A stretch of DNA of 64,000 nucleotides, taken from positions 4,330,046 to 4,394,045 of the forward strand of contig NZ_JH719395.1 in the NCBI RefSeq assembly GCF_000271845.1, read 5' to 3'. The DNA is from Rhizobium leguminosarum bv. trifolii WSM2297 (GTDB taxonomy: Bacteria; Pseudomonadota; Alphaproteobacteria; Rhizobiales; Rhizobiaceae). The notes beneath the pieces are model-generated. The model had not been told where the DNA came from and searched no databases. It saw nothing but the letters and a program-made list of their open reading frames with translations. Positions 58,801 to 64,000 of the stretch are shown here, in pieces. How positions within the stretch are numbered: position 1 is the stretch's first letter; every line of letters begins with the position of its first letter. Made by a program: the position numbers and the translations under genes.

Positions 58801-59738
58801 CCGGCGAGGCCAGTCTCGTCAATCAATTCGTCTGCCGCTGCCGTCTCGGCCGCAAGCTCGTTTTCGCCGGCGATGTCCTCGAGCGTTTCCTCGACTTCCT
58901 CGATCCCCGAGACAGCCTCGATGATCTCGGTAAAGCCTGTGTCGGCAACGTGCTGGTCGTGGAAGTCTTCGGCCGCCGGCACGGCGTCTTCCTGTGCGGG
59001 CGCATCGATTGCGTTGAGCGCGGGCGTATCGGTCGGGTCGGGCGCGGCTGCGTCGATCGGGTCGAGATGGCCGATCGCGGTCTCCACGGCAAAGAGAAGA
59101 TTGAGCGCCGGCTCGTCGCTGAGCTTGCCGACGGCTGCCGGAAGATTGCCTCTGCCGGTGGCGACGGGTCGCTTCACCAACCGGTCGGGATGGGCGCCGG
59201 CAAGGTTGATCAAGGTCTTTGCCGTCTGCTCGGAAATCCCAAGCGAGGCAAAGCCCGGCGAGGCGGCGATGACGTCGCCTTCGGCGCCGATGACAGCCAT
59301 ATGCGTGTCGGGATCATCGAGCCCCTGCAGCATCTGGGCCGCCGAGGCGCCGGCTGCGAGCGGCTTTGCCGAGACCGGCACCGAAAACAGCATGGCTTTT
59401 TCGCCCTGGGAAAGCCGGATCAGTTCGGCCGCCGCCTGCACCTGCACACGCTGAAACCCCTTGGCGACGCGGATCATCAGGCTGCGGCTGTCGCCGATAT
59501 CGGCAAGCTGGCGCGCCGCCGTCTCGAATTGGCGGAAGGTGATGTCAGTGCGATCGACACCCTGATCGAGCAGATCATAGACGGCCGAATGGCCGAAAAG
59601 TTCGGCGCCTGCACCGTTCGCCCAGAGCAGGCGGGCAAGATCGGCCGAAAACAGCACCATCGCTTCGCCGCGTGAAAAGCGTTCCCGCACCCGTGCATGC
59701 ACGGCGATATCGATGAACGGATATTGGACTGCGGGCAT
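55833..59738 (-). CDS. cbrA: Large cytoplasmic PAS histidine kinase of CbrA/PdhS type
   Basis: The 1301-residue protein has no membrane helix. In order: a conserved N-terminal sensor (about 1-215), an acidic Ala/Glu/Asp-rich linker (about 222-395), a PAS-like domain (about 400-512), a second acidic linker (about 513-785), two PAS domains (about 792-900 and 935-1045), and the kinase core. The core has His1078 in SHEIRTPLNAIIGF, N box LNILSNAIRFTPSGG, DTGIGM and GTGLGLPL. It belongs with DivJ/PleC/PdhS kinases that act on DivK and thereby CtrA. S. meliloti cbrA (envelope, motility and symbiosis phenotypes) is, as I recall, next to acsA2 and phaP1, matching this order. Confidence 0.85.
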   Translation of the reverse strand: MPAVQYPFIDIAVHARVRERFSRGEAMVLFSADLARLLWANGAGAELFGHSAVYDLLDQGVDRTDITFRQFETAARQLADIGDSRSLMIRVAKGFQRVQVQAAAELIRLSQGEKAMLFSVPVSAKPLAAGASAAQMLQGLDDPDTHMAVIGAEGDVIAASPGFASLGISEQTAKTLINLAGAHPDRLVKRPVATGRGNLPAAVGKLSDEPALNLLFAVETAIGHLDPIDAAAPDPTDTPALNAIDAPAQEDAVPAAEDFHDQHVADTGFTEIIEAVSGIEEVEETLEDIAGENELAAETAAADELIDETGLAGNAEPESDGGVIDSSADEANEPAAIIEDDLASVTETVETATTAEPPVDASETQIEDAPAAIHEEPALAPPLVADASPAPELEPGFVFRPNSRATRFVWKIDAEGRFNEVSHEFAEAVGPHASDIIGSAFSDIAALFNLDPEGKLAEALARRDTWSGKTILWPIEGTSLVVPVDLAALPTYTRNRDFDGFRGFGVVRLSDAQEDPLALGLTLGPDGVGHDAASLGPVAETIAEVVHEVPAAEVPSEPAVTAEVEDQALAASGPQTETEKAPEEIADEQAPIEQGSDEQASGEPPFQQSLSEKTEDRAEAGDASAVEPAADTSNEPPALRISETPNRRFSDKIVQLHNSGAALTAAEQANFREIAKRLEAFGASKDEPAAPARIEPNVTAPAEPTGAEMASFEETSGQEAVEAETPVADEADVPSLEEIAPQEATFEKAADEGDASHEAGAGEPDVIEEDEATEGLEETVSQIEVLTSFIPPRIKMTDGLSLGTVDQLPVAVLIHVGDALIHANPEFMRLTGYASLDALREVGGIEALLQRRELEEKAAGAGTMMLVKADDTLVPVTARLQSVRWEDANALMLALMPVEGKDDSRSEANRAEGRSESRPERMVEKVAKLQVEVEELRSILETATDGVVVIGTEGDIRSMNRSASALFNYDEQETRGKPFVMLFAHESQKAVLDYLNGLSGHGVASVLNDGREVIGREAAGGFVPLFMTMGQLTSSNGYCAVIRDITQWKRTEDELRNAKGAAETANAHKTDFLARVSHEIRTPLNAIIGFSDMMAGERFGPIGHPRYIEYANDIGRSGRHVLDIVNDLLDISKIEAGEMDLDFAAVGLNEAVSEAVALVQPQANGQRVIIRTALSQAVPEVVADLRSIKQIALNILSNAIRFTPSGGQIVVSTAYEANGSVVLRVRDTGIGMTRSELDQAMKPFRQVSSTQSRHRGDGTGLGLPLTKAMVDANRAVFSINSAPNEGTLVEITFPSQRVLAG

Positions 59739-59849
59739 GTTCGAACCTTGTCGCTGTCGGCCTTCTAAATTAACGGCTTATTAATAACTGCGGGACGCAT
59801 GCGGGTCCAGAAGAGCAGGGGGTTTTCGACCGGCAAGGTTAACGTCTTG

Positions 59850-59877
59850 TGCACCGCACAATAATTGTTGCAATGCA
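59850..59877. promoter_or_regulatory. Two PhaR-type sites on the phasin promoter
   Basis: TGCACCGCA (59850-59858) and TGCAATGCA (59869-59877) are two TGCNNNGCA sites 19 bp apart centre to centre, thus on the same DNA face. A promoter can be read as TTGCAA (59868-59873), 17 nt, TATATA (59891-59896); the second site covers the -35. A repressor that leaves when polyhydroxybutyrate appears, as PhaR does elsewhere, would act here. Confidence 0.7.
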
Positions 59878-59951
59878 CAATGAAATGTCTTATATAAGCT
59901 TCATCCCAACTATTGCAGGCAGTGACTGCCTCAGCCCAAAGGATGCGACCC

Positions 59952-60401
59952 ATGGCTACCATAAAGACCGACGACGTTTTTTCAATCGCTTCTTTCGACC
60001 CGTCCAAGTTCGCGGAATCCTTCCGTGATTTCGCCGAAAAGGGCGCTCAGCAGTCCAAGGACGCCTATGCCAAGCTGAAGACCGCTGGCGAAGAAGCCGG
60101 CAAGACGCTTGAAGCCACCGTCCAGACGGCACAGGCCGGCAGTGTCGAACTCGGCCTGAAGGCGATCGACATCCTGCGCGTCAACTCTGAGAACTCGCTG
60201 TCGCACTTCGAAGCCCTGCTCGGCGTCAAGTCTGCCGCTGAATTCTTCGAGCTGCAGACCTCGTTCATCCGCAAGCAGGCCGAACTGACCGTCGAGCAGG
60301 CGAAGTCGATCCAGGAAACCACCAAGCAGGTTGCCGAAAAGCTCGCAAAGCCTTCCAAGGACGCCGCCGAAAAGGCCATGGCTTCCTTCAAGGTTGCCTG
60401 A
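59952..60401 (+). CDS. phaP: Phasin (polyhydroxybutyrate granule protein)
   Basis: I start at ATG 59952 (ATIKTDDVFSIASFDPSK) with aaagga before it; an ATG at 59913 would add 13 unlikely residues. The 149-residue protein is a phasin_2-type helical bundle: FAESFRDFAEKGAQQSKDAY, NSENSLSHFEALLGVKSAAE and FFELQTSFIRKQAELTVEQA. It coats storage granules and limits their size. The promoter carries two PhaR-type sites and a strong terminator follows. Confidence 0.93.
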   Translation: MATIKTDDVFSIASFDPSKFAESFRDFAEKGAQQSKDAYAKLKTAGEEAGKTLEATVQTAQAGSVELGLKAIDILRVNSENSLSHFEALLGVKSAAEFFELQTSFIRKQAELTVEQAKSIQETTKQVAEKLAKPSKDAAEKAMASFKVA

Positions 60402-60422
60402 TCGGTCTTAAAGCTCAGCGAT

Positions 60423-60452
60423 AAAAGGCTGGACCTCGCGTCCAGCCTTTTT
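60423..60452 (+). terminator. Strong terminator after the phasin gene
   Basis: AAAAGGCTGGAC (60423-60434) pairs with GTCCAGCCTTTT over CTCGC, followed by T. It is a textbook intrinsic terminator. Confidence 0.93.
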
Positions 60453-60530
60453 GTATATTGACGAGGATTGGGGCTTGAATTCATCGCCAAGTCCTCGTAT
60501 GTGACCCCCATCGCGCCAAGCGCGATTTAT

Positions 60531-60607
60531 GCGGTTGTAGCTCAGTTGGTTAGAGCGCAGGTTTGTGGCACCTGAGGTCGGAGGTTCGAGACCCCCCAAC
60601 CGTACCA
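60531..60607 (+). tRNA. tRNA-His (GTG)
   Basis: The 77 nt fold as a tRNA with D-arm GCTCAGTTGGTTAGAGC, anticodon GTG in GGTTTGTGGCACC, T-loop GGTTCGAGACC, and an encoded CCA. The acceptor stem is GCGGTTG/CAACCGT with G1-T72 and discriminator A73; the base before it is T, so the G-1 that nearly all histidine tRNAs carry is not encoded. This matches the known alphaproteobacterial exception. Confidence 0.96.
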
Positions 60608-60901
60608 TTATCATCGTGTTAAGCTTCAAGCGCCCAGCTCAAATCCAGTAGCCGATGTTACACCATTCGGTGGCCTAGATATCATCCTTTCCAGGCTAGC
60701 AAAGGACCCGCCCTGAAACGCCTCGTTTAGCCGATCCTCAGCTTCCGTCCGAACGCAAGTGAGCTAATGGGATGTGGGTCTCAGTTCTACGTCAAACGCG
60801 AGCGCCATAGGGCGCTTAGCTTGATCCCCAAAAAGGGTGCTTTTGATTTCCCAGAATCAATCGATCCTTTAGTTCAACAGCATGCCATCTGATCAATGTG
60901 C
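60608..60901. other. Gene-poor stretch after tRNA-His
   Basis: I see no supported gene in these 294 nt. Base composition is less GC-rich than upstream. It starts directly at the tRNA 3' end, where a mobile element would have its left end, but I did not find an integrase or a repeated copy of the tRNA end in the window. Confidence 0.5.
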
Positions 60902-61810
60902 CTACCCCGTATTCCGCTCGAGCATCGCCAGATGTTCGGAGCACACCGTTTTGACCAGTTCAAGCAACAGCAAGCTTTGCTCAGCAAGCCAACCAAGAGC
61001 CTCCACGCCAATCTCAAAATGCTTGGAATACCGGGCTTTAACATAAGCCTCGTTCAGTGTGTTGAACCAGGCGCGCTCGCGATGCTCGTTTCGAGGAAAC
61101 GCCTCAGCCAAACGCCGGTCTTGTTCTTCGGCAAGCGAGCGGAGGAATTTGATATTGTGGGAAGGTGGACCGTAGTTGGTGAGCGTTAACAGGACACAGG
61201 AATAAGCTTGTTCCAACGCTTGATGAAAAAGGAAGGCAGCACGTTTCCCATAGCGTTTCGTGCGAGCATGTTCAGCTAGGTCGAAAAACTCCTTTGTGGC
61301 CTCGAGCCGCTCCTCGAAATGCTCCTTCGCCACCCGCAATCGATCGACCGGCGAGAGCGGTTTGGGTTCGGCAAGCGGCTCCTCATCGAGTTCATAGACG
61401 ACGATGCCTTCCTTGCGGATGTCAGAGAAGAAATACTGTCCCTCTTTCAGGTAGGTGTTCACCTCGCGCCTGGAATGAACGATGAAGCTTACCGGCGTTT
61501 CGATCGACTTGTCGTGGATCAGCCGGTCAGCGGCCTTGTACCAGTAGTCGGCGAACTCGCAGAGCTTTCGGTTGTTAACGATGATCAGCAGATCAAAATC
61601 AGAGCGATACCCCTTCATCGTGAAAGGTTCATCCACCCATCCGCCCTTGGCGTAAGAGCCGAACAGGATGATCTTCAAGATCCTGCCACGCTTCTTGAAC
61701 TCCGCCGTGCCGTCCTTCACCGCGTCTTCAAATTCCTCGTGGAGGATTTCCAAAACACGGCCAATCTCTCGCTGCTTGCGAAGCGGCATATGATCGACGG
61801 ACGACTTCAT
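60902..61810 (-). CDS. Nucleotidyltransferase-HEPN fusion protein
   Basis: The likely start is ATG 61810 (KSSVDHMPLRKQ), but ATG 61789 and 61846 are possible; none has a clear ribosome site. The 302-residue protein has an N-terminal polymerase-beta-like nucleotidyltransferase domain (about 25-130) with GSYAKGGW and RSDFDLLIIV carrying the metal-binding Asp residues. It also has a C-terminal HEPN domain (about 165-300), whose RAAFLFHQALEQAY gives the R-x5-H spacing. As separate proteins such domains form MNT-HEPN toxin-antitoxin pairs; here they are fused. Function may be nucleic-acid or tRNA modification, or defence. GC content and context point to acquisition with the adjoining element. Confidence 0.75.
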   Translation of the reverse strand: MKSSVDHMPLRKQREIGRVLEILHEEFEDAVKDGTAEFKKRGRILKIILFGSYAKGGWVDEPFTMKGYRSDFDLLIIVNNRKLCEFADYWYKAADRLIHDKSIETPVSFIVHSRREVNTYLKEGQYFFSDIRKEGIVVYELDEEPLAEPKPLSPVDRLRVAKEHFEERLEATKEFFDLAEHARTKRYGKRAAFLFHQALEQAYSCVLLTLTNYGPPSHNIKFLRSLAEEQDRRLAEAFPRNEHRERAWFNTLNEAYVKARYSKHFEIGVEALGWLAEQSLLLLELVKTVCSEHLAMLERNTG

Positions 61811-62142
61811 ACACCATCGATAGGCGAAAGATTCTGCACCGTCCACGAGAATTTTGGCGCGGGCACCAGCCTCAATTTACCTGCATCTCCGATTTCGACT
61901 TTCAACGGATGCACAAATCTGACGGATCAACCCGGGCGCAGCCTGTGAAGGGGCCGGGGAGGTCCAGCCTTGTATTTAACTATCTTGAACACGATAGTTA
62001 AATCGTCTAAGTTGTCGTAGCTCAGAACGACACGGCGAGAAAATGGGTTGAAACACGTTACCAAAAGCGTCGTCGGTTCTCGGTCCAGTCAGTGCGACGT
62101 AGGTCGCTAGCCCAACGTGCTTGAGAGGATTGGAGACGTCTG
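61811..62142. other. Gap before traA, possible promoter or transfer origin
   Basis: I find no gene in these 332 nt. A short inverted repeat around ACGATAGTTAAATCGT (about 61991-62006) and several partial repeats occur. Relaxase genes of this type often lie next to their oriT, but no sequence matching a known oriT was recognised. Confidence 0.35.
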
Positions 62143-64000
62143 ATGGCGATCATGTTCGTCAGAGCGCAGGTGATCAGCAGGGGAGCCGGACGCAGCATCA
62201 TTTCGGCTGCTGCCTATCGTCATCGCACCCGCATGATCGACGAACAGATCGGCGCTTCCTTCAACTATCGAGGTGGCGCTTCCGATCTGGTGCATGAGGA
62301 GCTTGCGCTGCCGGACTGTGTTCCGAATTGGCTTCATGAGGCGATCGATGGCCTTTCCGTTGCTAGTGCGAGCGAAGCGCTCTGGAATGCTGTGGAGGCC
62401 TTCGAGACGCTGGGAAACGCGCAGCTTGCCCGCGAGCTGATTATCGCCCTGCCGGAGGAACTGACGCGAGCGGAGAATATTGCACTGGTTCGCGAATTCG
62501 TTCGGGATAATCTCACAGCTAGGGGCATGGTGGTTGATTGGGTCTACCACGACAAGGACGGCAATCCCCACGCCCATGTATTGACGACGCTGAGGCCACT
62601 CGCGGATGAGGGGTTTGGCCGGAAGCGGGTGACGATCATGGGCGAAGACGGGAAGCCTTTGCGTGTTGTCACGCCCGACAGTCCGAACGGGAGGATTGTC
62701 AACAGGGTTTGGGCCGGCGACCGGGAAACGATGAAGGCCTGGAAGATCGCCTGGGCGGAGACGGCCAACCGGCATCTGGCGCTTGCCGGTCACGAGATCC
62801 GGCTCGATGGACGCTCCTATGCCGAACAGGGCCTCGACGGCATTGCGCAAAAACACCTCGGACCAGAAAAGGCCGCCCTCGCCGGCAAGGGCAAGGAGCT
62901 CTACTTCGCTCCCGCCGATCTTGCCAGGCGCCAGGAGATGGCCGACCGGCTGCTGGCCGAGCCTGAGCTTTTGTTGAAGCAGCTCGGCAACGAACGCTCC
63001 ACCTTCGACGAAAAGGATATCGCCAAGGCGCTGCACCGTTACGTCGACGATCCCACCGATTTTGCCAACATCCGTGCCCGGCTGATGGCGTCCGACCAGC
63101 TGGTCATGCTGAAGCCGCAGGAGATGGATGCGGAGACCGGCAAGCTATCGGAACCGGCCGTGTTCACGACGCGGGACATGCTGCGCATCGAATACGACAT
63201 GGCGCAGTCGGCACAGGCCCTGTTGAAGCGTGACGGCTTTGCCGTCTCCCGCAAGCATGTCGACGCTGCCATCGAAAGTATCGAGCGTGGCGATCCTAAA
63301 ACTCCGTTCCGGCTCGATGCGGAGCAGGTCGATGCCATCCGTCATGTCACCGGTGACAGCGGGATCGCCGCCGTTGTCGGCCTTGCCGGCGCCGGCAAGT
63401 CGACGCTGTTGGCGGCGGCGCGTCTTGCCTGGGAGGGCGAGGGGCACCGGGTGATCGGTGCTGCCCTTGCCGGCAAGGCGGCGGAAGGGCTGGAAGACAG
63501 TTCCGGCATCAAGTCGCGCACGCTTGCCTCCTGGGAGCTGGCCTGGGCCAATGGCCGCGACACACTGCATCGCGGTGACGTGCTTGTCATCGACGAGGCC
63601 GGCATGGTGTCGTCGCAGCAGATGGCGCGTGTGCTGAAGATCGCCGAAGGGGCAGGCGCGAAAGTGGTCCTGGTCGGTGATGCGATGCAGCTGCAGCCGA
63701 TCCAGGCGGGTGCTGCTTTCCGGGCAATCACCGAGCGGATCGGTTTTGCCGAGCTTGCCGGTGTGCGCCGCCAGCGTGACGAATGGGCACGCGAGGCTTC
63801 ACGGCTGTTTGCCCGCGGCGAGGTCGAGAAGGGGCTCGACGTCTATGCGCAACATGGTCATCTCGTCGAGGCAGCGACACGCCAGGAGGCAATCGGTCGC
63901 ATCGTTGCTGATTGGACCGAAGCACGCAAACAGGCGATCGATCGCTCGGTTTCCGAGGGCAGGGATGGCCGCCTTCGCGGCGACGAGTTGCTGGTGCTCG
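62143..64000 (+). CDS. traA: TraA-type conjugative relaxase/helicase, 5' part (3' end outside window)
   Basis: ATG 62143 opens a frame that stays open for 619 codons to the window edge. The N-terminal MobA/MobL (MobQ-type) relaxase domain (about 1-240) contains YHDKDGNPHAHVLTTLRP with the metal-binding His pair (residues about 143 and 145). A helicase domain follows with Walker A GLAGAGKST at about 413-421 and Walker B VIDEAGM at about 482-488. Full TraA proteins of Agrobacterium/Rhizobium are over 1000 residues. It nicks oriT and unwinds the strand for transfer. Its place near a tRNA suggests an integrated conjugative or mobilisable element. Confidence 0.92.
   Translation, partial: MAIMFVRAQVISRGAGRSIISAAAYRHRTRMIDEQIGASFNYRGGASDLVHEELALPDCVPNWLHEAIDGLSVASASEALWNAVEAFETLGNAQLARELIIALPEELTRAENIALVREFVRDNLTARGMVVDWVYHDKDGNPHAHVLTTLRPLADEGFGRKRVTIMGEDGKPLRVVTPDSPNGRIVNRVWAGDRETMKAWKIAWAETANRHLALAGHEIRLDGRSYAEQGLDGIAQKHLGPEKAALAGKGKELYFAPADLARRQEMADRLLAEPELLLKQLGNERSTFDEKDIAKALHRYVDDPTDFANIRARLMASDQLVMLKPQEMDAETGKLSEPAVFTTRDMLRIEYDMAQSAQALLKRDGFAVSRKHVDAAIESIERGDPKTPFRLDAEQVDAIRHVTGDSGIAAVVGLAGAGKSTLLAAARLAWEGEGHRVIGAALAGKAAEGLEDSSGIKSRTLASWELAWANGRDTLHRGDVLVIDEAGMVSSQQMARVLKIAEGAGAKVVLVGDAMQLQPIQAGAAFRAITERIGFAELAGVRRQRDEWAREASRLFARGEVEKGLDVYAQHGHLVEAATRQEAIGRIVADWTEARKQAIDRSVSEGRDGRLRGDELLVL

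Noticed and set aside
57662..59675. Several long + strand frames opposite cbrA
   Set aside because: They mirror the acidic low-complexity linkers of the kinase and are themselves low-complexity Arg/Ser/Ala; no ribosome sites or domains.
60408..60629. 73-codon minus-strand frame across the phasin terminator and tRNA-His
   Set aside because: It runs through a terminator and a tRNA; such frames over tRNAs are a common false prediction.
62709..62966. Short + strand frames inside traA
   Set aside because: They are in the wrong frame; the traA frame from 62143 stays open to the window edge and carries all relaxase/helicase motifs.

Overview
The window looks like a piece of a fast-growing Rhizobium chromosome (Rhizobium etli/leguminosarum type). 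The evidence is the high-GC codon use, the alphaproteobacterial flagellar gene order including motC, rem, flaF and flbT, the agl alpha-glucoside operon, an ars operon with an aquaglyceroporin, and a tRNA-His that has A73 and no encoded G-1. Gene content and order match what I remember of Sinorhizobium meliloti closely enough to transfer several names; no database search was made.

Region 1 (1-14660) is the distal half of the flagellar locus, all on the + strand: motC (truncated by the window edge), fliK, a periplasmic lytic transglycosylase, the master activator gene rem, the hook/filament-junction genes flgE-flgK-flgL, the flagellin regulators flaF-flbT, flgD, the export genes fliQ-flhA-fliR, and four small genes that look like FliJ, a CheL-type rod-binding protein, FlgN and the FliL paralogue MotF. 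Most neighbours overlap or nearly touch. The run ends at a strong intrinsic terminator.

Region 2 (14899-17729) holds a WecG/TagA/CpsF-family glycosyltransferase and a Wzz/GumC-like chain-length protein. folD follows (17851-18750). Region 3 (18755-26607) is the alpha-glucoside system: the LacI-type repressor gene aglR divergent from aglE-aglF-aglG-aglA-aglK, with two LacI-type operators between them. A small PilZ-like gene follows.

Region 4 (27307-29386) is an arsenic cluster: arsR-aqpS-arsC divergent from a DUF6428-like gene. ArsR and the DUF6428-like protein both have cysteine pairs near the C-terminus. Region 5 (29456-36420, - strand) carries the Entner-Doudoroff and oxidative pentose genes zwf-pgl-edd and a glutamine-synthetase-like/FAD-oxidase pair typical of gamma-glutamylated amine catabolism. 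A BaiN/HI0933 flavoprotein and a 47-residue membrane peptide gene follow on the + strand.

Region 6 (38365-44361) has two chemoreceptors, a LysR regulator whose start codon lies inside an 18-bp perfect palindrome, and small unknown genes. Region 7 (44383-47273) is isocitrate lyase divergent from a RamB/ScfR-type regulator. Region 8 (47399-60452) contains potFGHI polyamine transport, an AsmA-like protein, acetoacetyl-CoA synthetase, a 1301-residue cytoplasmic CbrA/PdhS-type histidine kinase and a phasin. TGCNNNGCA sites of the type bound by PhaR-family regulators precede both the phasin and the acetoacetyl-CoA synthetase genes, suggesting shared control of polyhydroxybutyrate storage and reuse.

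Region 9 (60531-64000) begins with tRNA-His and changes character: sparse coding, lower GC, a nucleotidyltransferase-HEPN fusion, and the 5' part of a TraA-type relaxase/helicase running off the window. This is probably the left end of an integrated mobile element. No CRISPR array, insertion sequence or rRNA was seen.
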